This document shows, piece after piece, positions 1 through 7,355 of a stretch of DNA of 25,102 nt. The position numbers and the translations under genes were made by a program. The notes under the pieces were generated by a model. The model had not been told where the DNA came from. It saw nothing but the letters and a program-made list of their open reading frames with translations, and did no database searches. The DNA is from Gammaproteobacteria bacterium (GTDB taxonomy: Bacteria > Pseudomonadota > Gammaproteobacteria > Steroidobacterales > Woeseiaceae), in assembly GCA_003645495.1 (NCBI GenBank), contig QNFK01000002.1, positions 1 to 25,102 of the forward strand, in the 5' to 3' direction. Position 1 is the first letter of the stretch. Each line of letters opens with the position of its first letter.

Positions 1-475
1 ACCGGCAGCACGTGAACAGAACAGCGCCAGCAAGGAAACGGTGACATCTGCAGCGAGTGCCAGCACCTGGCAGGAGCCGATCTGGTCGGAGCTAATTGAA
101 CAACTGGGTATCAATGGGGCAAGCAAGTTACTCGCAAGTAATTGCGCTTATGTTCGTCGCGAGAACAATATCGTACATCTGTGCCTGGATGGACGCTCTG
201 AATCCTTGCTGACCAGCTCGCGGCAGGCCGCGCTATCGAAAGCGCTTGCCGACTATTTTGGCGAGCCGCTAAAGGCCGAAATTACCATTGACGAGATTGA
301 GGTGGAGACACCGCTTCAGGAAGAGGCGCGGAAAATAGACGAGGGTCGCGATGCAGCCCAGGCTGGTCTCGAGGCCGACCCGAATGTCAAAGCACTTAAG
401 GACATGTTTGGGGCACAACTCATACCCGACTCTGTCGAAGTCATAAGTAACAAATCTGCAGCAAACCAGGAGTAA
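1..475 (+). CDS. dnaX: DNA polymerase III subunit gamma/tau, C-terminal fragment
   Basis: This is the 3' end of a gene that begins before the window: the frame is open from base 2 and no start codon is needed. About 158 residues are visible. DnaX is the clamp-loader ATPase subunit of the replicative polymerase; the tau form also joins the polymerase cores and the helicase. The visible part matches the C-terminal domain V type, with a W-x3-L-x2-L-G-I-x-G opening, two Leu/Ser blocks and a terminal segment ending in a helix with the motif V-K-A-L-K-D-M-F-G-A. The ATPase domain lies outside. The identification rests on this tail and on the downstream order dnaX-ybaB-recR, which is conserved in many Gammaproteobacteria. 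The stop lies 5 bases before the ybaB start, so the two genes are probably cotranscribed. Confidence 0.85.
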   Translation, partial: PAAREQNSASKETVTSAASASTWQEPIWSELIEQLGINGASKLLASNCAYVRRENNIVHLCLDGRSESLLTSSRQAALSKALADYFGEPLKAEITIDEIEVETPLQEEARKIDEGRDAAQAGLEADPNVKALKDMFGAQLIPDSVEVISNKSAANQE

Positions 476-480
476 ACAGA

Positions 481-804
481 ATGAAAGGTGGCATCGGTCA
501 GCTGATGAAACAGGCCCAGCAAATGCAGGCCGACATGCAAAAGGCCCAGCAGGAAATGGCAAACCTGACGGTGGTCGGCGAGTCCGGGGCTGGATTGGTG
601 AAAATAACCATGACCTGTAAACATGAGGTACGTGGTCTCGAAATCGATGACTCTCTTGTCGGCGATGACAAGGACATGCTTGAGGACCTGATTATTGCAG
701 CGTTCAATGACGCTGTTCGCCGTGTGGAAAGTACGGTCCAGGAAAAATTCTCAGGTATGACGGCGGGCATGAACCTGCCGGCCGGATTAAAACTGCCGTT
801 TTGA
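481..804 (+). CDS. ybaB: YbaB/EbfC family nucleoid-associated protein
   Basis: A 107-residue protein of normal family length (about 109 in E. coli). It opens with the family hallmark M-K-G-G-I-G-Q-L-M-K-Q-A-Q-Q-M-Q, a Gln/Met-rich helix, and ends with G-M-N-L-P-A-G-L-K-L-P-F, also typical. YbaB/EbfC proteins are dimeric, tweezer-shaped DNA-binding proteins associated with the nucleoid; some also influence gene expression. The gene sits between dnaX and recR, 5 bases after the dnaX stop and 42 bases before the recR start, as in E. coli. Function as a nucleoid protein is taken from the family. Confidence 0.95.
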   Translation: MKGGIGQLMKQAQQMQADMQKAQQEMANLTVVGESGAGLVKITMTCKHEVRGLEIDDSLVGDDKDMLEDLIIAAFNDAVRRVESTVQEKFSGMTAGMNLPAGLKLPF

Positions 805-846
805 CCAATTTCACCAATCTCACCAATAACGCGCTATAACCAGGAC

Positions 847-1446
847 GTGTCTTATTCCCCGCTTCTCGTTCAGTTGATCGACGCGCTGCGTTGCATGCCG
901 GGCGTTGGTCGCAAGTCGGCACAACGCATCGCTTTCCACCTGCTGGAGCGCGACCGCGATGGAGCAGGCCAGCTTTCGGTGGCACTTGCTGATGCTGTCA
1001 AGGGCATTGGTCATTGCAAACAATGCCGTATGTTCACCGAACACGAGCTCTGCAACATCTGTACCACGGCGGGGCGCGACGGTGGTCAGCTATGCGTTGT
1101 AGAGTCTCCGGCCGACGTAATGGCTGTGGAGGACGCCACTGGCTTCCGTGGACATTATTTCGTTCTGATGGGTCACCTGTCGCCCCTGGATGGCATTGGT
1201 CCGGACGAGCTCGGTATGAGCATCCTTGAGACGCGACTTGGCGGCGGGCAGGTGCAGGAGCTGATTATCGCAACGAACCCGACGGTAGAGGGTGATGCAA
1301 CAGCACATTACCTCGCGGATCTCGCCACGAAACACAAGGTCCAGGCGAGTCGTATCGCCCATGGAGTGCCGCTGGGTGGTGAACTGGAGTACGTTGACGG
1401 CGGTACCTTGTCGCACGCGTTTTTTGGCAGGCGTGCGATTGATTGA
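847..1446 (+). CDS. recR: Recombination mediator protein RecR
   Basis: A 199-residue protein (201 in E. coli) starting with GTG. RecR works with RecO and RecF to load RecA on gapped DNA during recombinational repair. An N-terminal helix-hairpin-helix region (L-R-C-M-P-G-V-G-R-K-S-A-Q-R) is followed by a four-cysteine zinc finger around residues 57-72 (C-K-Q-C ... C-N-I-C). A Toprim domain follows from about residue 80 (L-C-V-V-E-S-P-A-D-V; H-L-S-P-L-D-G-I-G-P), and the C-terminus has the usual G-G-E-L-E-Y-V-D-G-G-T-L pattern. The 42-base gap from ybaB and shared strand suggest one operon with dnaX and ybaB. Confidence 0.97.
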   Translation: MSYSPLLVQLIDALRCMPGVGRKSAQRIAFHLLERDRDGAGQLSVALADAVKGIGHCKQCRMFTEHELCNICTTAGRDGGQLCVVESPADVMAVEDATGFRGHYFVLMGHLSPLDGIGPDELGMSILETRLGGGQVQELIIATNPTVEGDATAHYLADLATKHKVQASRIAHGVPLGGELEYVDGGTLSHAFFGRRAID

Positions 1447-1501
1447 ACGCCCGGGACGAGCAACGTCTTAAGTAAAATTTCGCTATAAGGATTTTTCAGC
1501 T

Positions 1502-1852
1502 ATGACCGAATCCGACTGTCTTTTTTGCAAGATTATCGCGGATGAAATTCCCGCCGACATCATCCATGAATCTCCTGATGCGATCGCATTTCGTGACATC
1601 AATCCACAGGCGCCGACGCACGTTCTGATCGTGCCGCGGCGACACATCTCGACCATCAATGATCTGGATGAATCCGACACGGATGCAGTCGGCCAGCTCT
1701 TTCTTGCAGCACGGAATATTGCCAGGCAGGAAGGGTTTGCTGAAGATGGCTACCGGGTCACGATGAATTGCAACGCGGCTGCAGGGCAGACTGTTTTTCA
1801 TATCCATTTGCATTTGCTGGGTGGCAGAAATTTCACTTGGCCACCCGGCTAA
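1502..1852 (+). CDS. HIT family hydrolase (Hint/HinT-like)
   Basis: A 116-residue histidine-triad protein. These enzymes hydrolyse nucleoside phosphoramidates such as AMP-amino acid adducts. The N-terminus carries C-L-F-C-K-I-I (Cys6, Cys9). The triad H-I-H-L-H-L-L spans residues 100-106, with His102 the expected nucleophile by comparison with Hint1, and the tail G-G-R-x-F-T-W-P-P-G is typical of bacterial HinT. A Shine-Dalgarno-like AAGGA at 1488-1492 lies 9 bases before the ATG. The gene follows recR by 55 bases on the same strand and may belong to the same transcript. Assignment to the HIT family is firm; the natural substrate is not known from sequence. Confidence 0.93.
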   Translation: MTESDCLFCKIIADEIPADIIHESPDAIAFRDINPQAPTHVLIVPRRHISTINDLDESDTDAVGQLFLAARNIARQEGFAEDGYRVTMNCNAAAGQTVFHIHLHLLGGRNFTWPPG

Positions 1853-2015
1853 ATATGGATTCTGCTACGCCCATTTCCAGGTCAGTGGGAGTCGAAAGCA
1901 ACTCGCGCTGACTCTCGCAGCAGAGCGACTGAAGGGTTTGAAGTCGATTGCCTTGTTGCGATCGCCCGCACGATATTATGCTACCTGGTTCCCGTATGCT
2001 TTGGAGAAACGAACG

Positions 2016-2642
2016 TTGACAGAGTCAAACGAAAGGGATGAAAAGCCCGCCGCCGTTGAGCGAGTAAGTACCCATCGAGATTGGTCGACAAAGGCCCTGG
2101 CGATCGAAATCTTTTCGATTATTGTGGGTGTATTGCTGGCTTTGGGGTTAAGCGAGTGGAATGACGAGCGAAATCATAAGGCTCAGGCGCAAATCGCTTT
2201 GAAAAATGTATTGATTGAGGTGCGTTCAAACCAGGAACTACTAAATTTTATCCACGACCACAACGTCGTAACGATCGAAATAATGACCGATGAACAGGTT
2301 TCCGAATCGAATAAGAATCGCAACTTCATCCCAGGTCTTCAATTACGTGAGACTGCCTGGGAAACATTCTTGTCGACAGGCATGTCGAATTACGTCAGCT
2401 ACGATACGATTCTGATGCTGTCCAAATTGTACTCAATTCAAAGTATTTACAAACAAACCGGATTGCAGCTGATCCAGTCAACCATGAATGTGTCGGCCTA
2501 TGCCTCTGCGCTGGGCACAGAAATCGACAACATCCATTATTCCAAACAATTTGTCGGCTACTTTAAGTTAGCGAGTACGATCGAGACAGAGCTGCTATCG
2601 GCATACGAAAAAACGGCGGAGCAACTTGACGATTATGATTAG
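2016..2642 (+). CDS. Single-pass membrane protein, DUF6090-like, function unknown
   Basis: The frame is open from 1821, but I choose the TTG at 2016 because GGAG at 2003-2006 lies 9 bases upstream and the extra N-terminal residues overlap the HIT gene and lack family character. The 208-residue product has a charged N-terminus, then one membrane helix at about residues 28-45 (E-I-F-S-I-I-V-G-V-L-L-A-L-G-L) ending in S-E-W-N-D-E-R. The rest is a helical, soluble-looking domain. The helix plus E-W-N-D-E-R pattern resembles the DUF6090 group of uncharacterised membrane proteins; that is recall from memory, not a search. It stands alone between the recR cluster and a convergent TPR gene. No function can be given. 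Confidence 0.7.
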   Translation: MTESNERDEKPAAVERVSTHRDWSTKALAIEIFSIIVGVLLALGLSEWNDERNHKAQAQIALKNVLIEVRSNQELLNFIHDHNVVTIEIMTDEQVSESNKNRNFIPGLQLRETAWETFLSTGMSNYVSYDTILMLSKLYSIQSIYKQTGLQLIQSTMNVSAYASALGTEIDNIHYSKQFVGYFKLASTIETELLSAYEKTAEQLDDYD

Positions 2643-2717
2643 CGACGGTAAGTAAGGCGCCCACCGATTATTTGCCACTATTTTTTTGCCGATGTGCTGG
2701 CTCCGGACGATGTCGGT

Positions 2718-3731
2718 TTACTGCACCGTGAGCAACTCCAATCTCTGCAGTGCAGCCTTCATCTGTTCCACAATGCCAGCATATGCGACGTCTTCTGCAT
2801 TGCGAAGCGCTATTTCGAACGCCTCTCGAGCGGCATTGCGATCTCCCTCCTGTTCGTAAACCTGCCCCAACGCGGCTGCCGCCCGCGCTTTGCCCACAGG
2901 CGACCCGATCTGCTTCGCAATAGTCATTGCATACAACAGGTGAGGTTTTGCCTCTTCGAAGCGCTCAACGCCAATGAGAGCTGAAGCGAGGCTGGCTGCG
3001 GCAAACATGCTGGCATCAATCGCTCCGGCTTCGATCCGAGCCGCTAGTGATCTCTCGAAGTAAGGGATCGCCGCACCCAGGTCGCCGTTTAGCAGGTGCA
3101 CAAACCCCACATGGCGCTCGTACTCGCCACTAAAAAATACGCGCGCACCAGCTGCCTGATCCAATGCCAGTGATTGCTCAAACAGAGCCTTTGCGTCCTG
3201 CAAGTCACCGCGCTGCATGAGAATCAATCCGAGCCGATGGGTCGCATCAGCCTCACCATGTTGGTCTCCAATATTCTGAAATTGTGTGATCGCACCATGT
3301 GCGTATTGAGAAGCGCGTGGAAATTCTCTCTCTGACATCTCCGCACGATAATAATAATCGGCACGAGCCAATTCGATCTCGGCGAGTGCTGCAATGTCAG
3401 TCGGCACGACCAAAGATGCGGCCGTATCTATGTGTGCAAGTGCGGCAACGACAGGTCGCGTGTTGTTGTGCAGGCCGATTCTGTCGTGAATCCGCGCCAA
3501 TTCAAGGTGGAAACTTATCGCGACGTGTCTATGGTCAAAATTCCGCTCAACCTGCCGCTCGGCTAAGGACTTTGCTTCCGGGAGTTTGCCCTGGAGGCGA
3601 AGCGTCCTTACTTTATCGAGCGGAGTTTGCTGCTCGGCAAATGCGGCGACATTGAGGAGAATGGACGCCAGGCAAATCGCAACCAGCCGCGAATTCGTTT
3701 TCCTGTCATCGAGAAGAAATTCATAGACCAT
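2718..3731 (-). CDS. Exported tetratricopeptide-repeat protein
   Basis: A 337-residue protein with a probable signal peptide: an N-region of about 15 residues, a hydrophobic stretch (L-V-A-I-C-L-A-S-I-L-L) and a cleavage-like A-F-A at about residue 32. The remainder is alpha-helical TPR-type. Clear repeat units include H-R-L-G-L-I-L-M-Q-R-G-D-L-Q-D-A-K, V-H-L-L-N-G-D-L-G-A-A-I-P-Y-F and A-A-L-G-Q-V-Y-E-Q-E-G-D-R-N-A-A. TPR proteins are scaffolds for protein binding. No catalytic domain is visible and no neighbour reveals a partner. It converges with the 2016-2642 gene and lies 64 bases downstream of rsgA on the same strand. Confidence 0.8.
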   Translation of the reverse strand: MVYEFLLDDRKTNSRLVAICLASILLNVAAFAEQQTPLDKVRTLRLQGKLPEAKSLAERQVERNFDHRHVAISFHLELARIHDRIGLHNNTRPVVAALAHIDTAASLVVPTDIAALAEIELARADYYYRAEMSEREFPRASQYAHGAITQFQNIGDQHGEADATHRLGLILMQRGDLQDAKALFEQSLALDQAAGARVFFSGEYERHVGFVHLLNGDLGAAIPYFERSLAARIEAGAIDASMFAAASLASALIGVERFEEAKPHLLYAMTIAKQIGSPVGKARAAAALGQVYEQEGDRNAAREAFEIALRNAEDVAYAGIVEQMKAALQRLELLTVQ

Positions 3732-3795
3732 ATCGCGTTTACCTGATCATCTTCAGTCCAGTCATCGGATGCTGATGTTCACCGATAGTTCAAAC

Positions 3796-4707
3796 TCAGT
3801 TGCGCTTGTCCGCCAGGTCCTGAGATGTCGAAAGTAGCCTGCGAAAACTTTCATAGCGTCTTGCGCTGATCTGACCGCTCTCGACCGCGGATTTCACCGC
3901 GCAATCAGGTTCACGCAAATGCCGACAATTCGCGAAGCGGCAATTCTGCCCGTAATCACGGATTTCTCGAAAGCCGTGAACTACGTCATCGGGGCTTTCA
4001 ATTACTGGCGCGAAATCGCGGACACCGGGTGAATCAATGACGGAGCCACCACCCGGTAACATCAGCATTGCCGAATTGACGGTTGTATGTCGCCCCTCAC
4101 CAGTTGCGCCAGATATCTCGCTGACTCGCAGCCGGTCATCGCCGAGCATTTGATTGATCAGGCTCGACTTACCGACACCGGACTGACCCACAATAATTGC
4201 CGTGTGTCCGCGTAGCAAAGCACTGAACTGTTCCATATTCGATCCATCAGTTGCGCTACAACTAATTGTTTTATATCCGATTGTCTCGTAGTCAGTCAGT
4301 GCGGCGGCCGAAGAATCGGACGCTGCGTGTAAATCTGTCTTGTTAAACACCACCATTGCGGAAACGCCCATCAGCTCGGCAGCAGCCAGGTAGCGATCGA
4401 CGATGAACCAGTCGACTGGTGGCGCTTCGGCAGCGACAACAACGAGAAAGTCCAGGTTTGCGGCGAGTATCTCTGTCCGGCCGCGGCTATCTGGTCGGGT
4501 CAGTTCATTCGTTCTTGGGCGGATATTGGTAATGAGCCACTCTGGTTCATTCGGTATTGGCTCTGCATCGACCTTGTCGCCGCAAACGGGGCGAATTTTC
4601 TTGCCCTTGATACGCGCCCGCACTTCAGAACCATCCGCCAGACGCAGCAACATCTGGCGACTGAAGGTTGCGATGACCAACGCCTCGTGAGTCGTATCAG
4701 GCGGCAT
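3796..4707 (-). CDS. rsgA: Small ribosomal subunit biogenesis GTPase RsgA
   Basis: A 303-residue circularly permuted GTPase that checks late 30S subunit maturation. An OB-fold occupies roughly the first 75 residues. The G domain follows in permuted order: G4 V-V-F-N-K-T-D-L, then the P-loop G-Q-S-G-V-G-K-S-S-L, then G3 D-S-P-G-V-R-D-F. A C-terminal zinc-binding region has C-R-F-A-N-C-R-H-L-R-E-P-D-C. It is shorter than E. coli RsgA (350 residues) because it lacks that protein's long N-terminal extension, as in many homologues. It diverges from orn across a repeat-filled gap, the same gene pairing as in E. coli. No strong Shine-Dalgarno precedes the ATG. Confidence 0.96.
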   Translation of the reverse strand: MPPDTTHEALVIATFSRQMLLRLADGSEVRARIKGKKIRPVCGDKVDAEPIPNEPEWLITNIRPRTNELTRPDSRGRTEILAANLDFLVVVAAEAPPVDWFIVDRYLAAAELMGVSAMVVFNKTDLHAASDSSAAALTDYETIGYKTISCSATDGSNMEQFSALLRGHTAIIVGQSGVGKSSLINQMLGDDRLRVSEISGATGEGRHTTVNSAMLMLPGGGSVIDSPGVRDFAPVIESPDDVVHGFREIRDYGQNCRFANCRHLREPDCAVKSAVESGQISARRYESFRRLLSTSQDLADKRN

Positions 4708-4797
4708 CTGGCAGGCTTTGGTGCTGTTGAGTACGCATTACGCCGCAGTATGCCGACAGGCGGCGAGCCTTGCACCCCCGGGCACTGATACACTTCG

Positions 4798-4823
4798 CAA
4801 TGTCGGTGCCCAATGTCGGTGCC
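4798..4823. repeat. Tandem 13-base direct repeat
   Basis: CAATGTCGGTGCC occurs twice back to back, at 4798-4810 and 4811-4823, without mismatch. The second copy overlaps the left arm of the inverted repeat that follows. It lies in the rsgA/orn intergenic region. Confidence 0.9.
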
Positions 4824-4993
4824 GGTGTTCACTTAATTCACTTATTTGGGCGAAGGGCTCGATCGGACGTCGATGCCGGTAAATTAAGTGAACACCGGCA
4901 CCCGCTAACACACAAATAAGTGAATTAAGTGAACACCGGCACCCGCTAAAACCAAATAAGTGAATTAAGTGAACACCGGCACCCGCTAAAACC
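4818..4993. repeat. REP-like inverted and tandem repeat patch between rsgA and orn
   Basis: The 32 bases at 4818-4849 are the perfect reverse complement of 4952-4983, so the region can form a long hairpin or cruciform. The right arm is part of a 40-base tandem unit present at 4914-4953 and 4954-4993. A third, partial copy at 4881-4913 lacks the first bases and carries one extra base. Each unit contains AGTGAATTAAGTGAACACC followed by GGCACCCGCTAA. With the 13-base repeat this explains most of the 306-base space between the rsgA and orn starts; 4708-4797 shows nothing I can name. No coding potential or transposase is visible. It probably belongs to a dispersed intergenic repeat family, which is inference. 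Confidence 0.85.
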
Positions 4994-5013
4994 AACTGAA
5001 TGCAGGGAATTGC

Positions 5014-5601
5014 ATGACCAAAGAGCAGGATAAAAGTGCTGATGACAAGGCTATGAATCTGATCTGGATAGATCTGGAAATGACCGGGCTCGACACCGTT
5101 AACGACCAGATTATTGAAATTGCTACGATCGTGACAGACCAGGATCTCAACGAAATCGCCGTCGGGCCGGAGCTGGCTGTTGGCCAGCCGAAAACGGTGC
5201 TGGATGCGATGGACGAATGGAACACGCGCCAGCACGGTGAATCAGGGCTGACCGCGCGCGTGCTGGAGAGCGAATTGTCCATGCAGCAAGCGGAATCGCA
5301 AACACTGGAATTTCTGGCGACGCACGTCAATGCCGGCGCATCGCCTATGTGTGGCAACAGCATCTGCCAGGACCGACGCTTTCTCGCCCGGCAAATGCCC
5401 GCGCTGGAAGAATTTTTCCACTATCGCAACCTGGATGTAAGCACGCTTAAGATTCTTGCCCAGCGTTGGGCGCCACAAGTTGCCAAAGGCTACACAAAAG
5501 AATCCTCGCACCGGGCACTGGACGACATTCGCGATTCCATCGCCGAACTCGTGTACTACCGTGGTTCATTCTTTGACCAAAGCGTGCTGCGCGAAAAATA
5601 A
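5014..5601 (+). CDS. orn: Oligoribonuclease
   Basis: A 195-residue 3'-5' exoribonuclease that degrades dinucleotides and other very short RNAs, completing mRNA decay and, in many bacteria, clearing pGpG from cyclic-di-GMP turnover. The DEDDh motifs are all present: I-D-L-E-M-T-G near residue 20, N-S-I-C-Q-D-R-R-F-L in the middle and H-R-A-L-D-D-I-R-D-S near the end. Y-F-H-Y-R-N-L-D-V-S-T-L-type sequence (here F-F-H-Y-R-N-L-D-V-S-T-L-K) is also characteristic. The ATG at 5014 has AGGGAA about 6 bases upstream; a second ATG at 5053 would give the length nearest to E. coli Orn (181). The tandem repeat ends about 20 bases before the start. Its stop overlaps the next start. Confidence 0.97.
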   Translation: MTKEQDKSADDKAMNLIWIDLEMTGLDTVNDQIIEIATIVTDQDLNEIAVGPELAVGQPKTVLDAMDEWNTRQHGESGLTARVLESELSMQQAESQTLEFLATHVNAGASPMCGNSICQDRRFLARQMPALEEFFHYRNLDVSTLKILAQRWAPQVAKGYTKESSHRALDDIRDSIAELVYYRGSFFDQSVLREK

Positions 5602-6206
5602 TGCCTGAGAAACCCAACGCCCCGGCGACCGGGCGCAACCAGGAGGTAATCCTGCAGGTGCTCCAGGATGAATTTCTCGACGCAAAATCTGTTCTGGAGA
5701 TCGGTTCGGGGACCGGGCAGCACGCCGTCTTTTTTGCCCGCGAACTGCCACACCTGGTCTGGCAGAGCAGTGATCGTAAGATTAATCACGATGGCATCAA
5801 GGCCTGGATTGATGATGCCGGCCTGGAGAATTTGTTGCTGCCGCTGGCGCTTGATGTCGAGGACACAGAAAAGCTCAACGCAACCTTTGATGCGGTATTT
5901 TCCGCGAATACGGCACACATAATGAGTTTTCCGGCTGTGAAATGCATGTTTCGCCTGGTCGGATCCTGCCTAACGGAGGCGGGCGTCTTCTGCCTGTATG
6001 GCCCGTTCAATCAGGACGGAGCGTTCAGCAGCCCAAGCAATGAGAAATTCGACGCATCGCTGAAGGCACAGGATGGATCAATGGGAATTCGCGACCTGGA
6101 GGATCTGGATGCCCTGGCTGAGGCCAATGGCATGACGCGAGTGCGGCTGTATGCAATGCCGGCAAATAACAATATCGCCGTTTGGCAAAAAGATCATAAT
6201 AGCTAG
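5601..6206 (+). CDS. DUF938 family SAM-dependent methyltransferase-like protein
   Basis: A 201-residue protein of the DUF938 family, which has a class I methyltransferase fold. The SAM-binding motif I is V-L-E-I-G-S-G-T-G-Q-H-A near residues 36-47, with the acidic end of strand 2 in W-Q-S-S-D-R. A-N-T-A-H-I-M-S-F-P and F-C-L-Y-G-P-F-N are also typical of the family. The ATG shares one base with the TAA stop of orn (TAATG), pointing to translational coupling. The methyl acceptor is unknown for the family, so activity is inferred from the fold. Coupling to orn hints at an RNA-related role but does not establish it. Confidence 0.9.
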   Translation: MPEKPNAPATGRNQEVILQVLQDEFLDAKSVLEIGSGTGQHAVFFARELPHLVWQSSDRKINHDGIKAWIDDAGLENLLLPLALDVEDTEKLNATFDAVFSANTAHIMSFPAVKCMFRLVGSCLTEAGVFCLYGPFNQDGAFSSPSNEKFDASLKAQDGSMGIRDLEDLDALAEANGMTRVRLYAMPANNNIAVWQKDHNS

Positions 6207-6354
6207 ATGCATAAATCTTGCCTCGGACAGTGGCAGTTCCGGCGTTATCTGTCCGATCTGCTAATGCGGCCAGGCACCTTATTTTGCGGTTTCTCTGGTG
6301 CCGCAAATCACCATGTCATATAGTGGCGGCGTTACGAATGGGCGAATCTTTGCA

Positions 6355-7038
6355 ATGATTAAAAAACAATTCCTGTCGCTATGCGGCGTACTTTTCCTGG
6401 GCCTTGCTCTGTCAACTGCCGCATTAGCGGAATCGGCATGGGTAAGTGACGTCTTTGAAGTCACTTTGCGTACTGGTCCTACCACCAGCAATGCAATACA
6501 GATGATGCTCGAAAGCGGCACCGAACTTGAAATTCTCGAAGAGGACGCAGAGGCGGGTTATACCCAGGTAAGAACGAATGGCGGCACCGAAGGTTGGGTG
6601 CTCACGCGCTACCTGATGGAGGAAGCGTCAGCACGACAGCAACTGGAGACGCTGACCCGACAGCTCACCAGTGCGAACGCTGAGGGTACGTCACGCGAGT
6701 CGCAGCTGGGCGCAATTCGCGGCGAGTACGACAGCGCCACGCGACGCATTACAGAACTTGAACGCAGTGAGGCTTCGTTGCAGAAAGAGCTTGCTGAGAT
6801 TCGCCAAACGGCGGCCAATACACTGGCCATCGATAGTCAAAACAAGGAATTGCAGCAGCAATTAACTGATACCGAAATCCAGGTAAGCGTTCTTGAGCAG
6901 GCAAACGACACACTTTCAGGCCAGACAACCCGCAACTGGTTTATTACTGGCGCATTGGTGTTATTTGGCGGAGTCTTACTCGGATTGATTTTGCCGCGTA
7001 TGAAATGGCAGAAGAAATCAAGGTACGACAGTTTCTAG
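6355..7038 (+). CDS. YgiM-like SH3 and membrane-anchor protein (TIGR04211 type)
   Basis: The frame opens at 6298, but the ATG at 6355 is chosen because it begins a clean signal peptide (M-I-K-K, hydrophobic core, A-L-A at residues 23-25). The mature part starts with a bacterial SH3 domain at about residues 28-88 (V-T-L-R-T-G-P ... G-T-E-G-W-V-L-T-R-Y-L). A long coiled coil follows at about 90-190, then one C-terminal membrane helix at about 195-213 and a basic tail. This order matches E. coli YgiM and the SH3/anchor family. Such proteins sit in the inner membrane with the SH3 domain in the periplasm, possibly touching peptidoglycan. The role is unknown. It follows the DUF938 gene by 148 bases. 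Confidence 0.9.
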   Translation: MIKKQFLSLCGVLFLGLALSTAALAESAWVSDVFEVTLRTGPTTSNAIQMMLESGTELEILEEDAEAGYTQVRTNGGTEGWVLTRYLMEEASARQQLETLTRQLTSANAEGTSRESQLGAIRGEYDSATRRITELERSEASLQKELAEIRQTAANTLAIDSQNKELQQQLTDTEIQVSVLEQANDTLSGQTTRNWFITGALVLFGGVLLGLILPRMKWQKKSRYDSF

Positions 7039-7100
7039 ATATAGTTGATCTAATCACACAGGCACGCTAAAACAAAGGTGCCCCCAGTCAACGCCGAAAA

Positions 7101-7226
7101 AACCGACGTCATTGCGAGGAGCGAAGCGACGCGGCAACCTTTGCCAGGTTGTCACCGCGCACGAAAGAAACCCCACTAAGACGTCGAGAGGTTGCCACGC
7201 CCTCCGGGCTCGCAATGACGTCGGTT
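7101..7226. repeat. Dispersed palindromic repeat element, full copy
   Basis: Ends are a perfect 18-base inverted repeat: AACCGACGTCATTGCGAG at 7101-7118 and its reverse complement at 7209-7226. Inside these, the arms stay related, ending in GGCAACCT (7133-7140) and AGGTTGCC (7189-7196). The loop is about 48 bases. The same family recurs at 7236-7319 and 17752-17982. It sits in the 317-base space between the convergent stops of the YgiM-like gene and ppsA. No protein is encoded. The structure fits a non-autonomous MITE- or REP-type element. Confidence 0.88.
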
Positions 7227-7235
7227 CTTTCTTTA

Positions 7236-7319
7236 CCAGGTTGTCACCGCGCACGAAAGAGTCCCTACTAAGACGTCGAGAGGTTGCCACGCCCTTCGGG
7301 CTCGCAATGACGTTGGTAC
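7236..7319. repeat. Partial second copy of the palindromic repeat, 92-base duplication
   Basis: Bases 7236-7319 repeat 7144-7227 at an offset of 92 bases with only a few changes. The copy contains the loop and right arm of the element but no left arm, so it looks like a local duplication, not a fresh insertion. The remaining bases to the ppsA stop (7320-7355) hold only a short imperfect dyad. Confidence 0.85.
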
Positions 7320-7355
7320 TTTCGGGTTTTGTCTATGGCCACTTGCGAAGTGTAA

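Noticed and set aside
1821..2015. N-terminal extension of the DUF6090-like gene overlapping the HIT gene
   Set aside because: The TTG at 2016 has a good ribosome-binding site and the extension has no signal or family resemblance.
4881..4993. 40-base tandem repeats that could be mistaken for a CRISPR array
   Set aside because: The units are contiguous with no spacers, there are fewer than three full copies, and no cas genes are present.
6223..6256. 8-base inverted repeat TCGGACAG/CTGTCCGA after the DUF938 gene as a terminator
   Set aside because: The loop is 18 bases and no T-run follows, so it does not meet the pattern of an intrinsic terminator.
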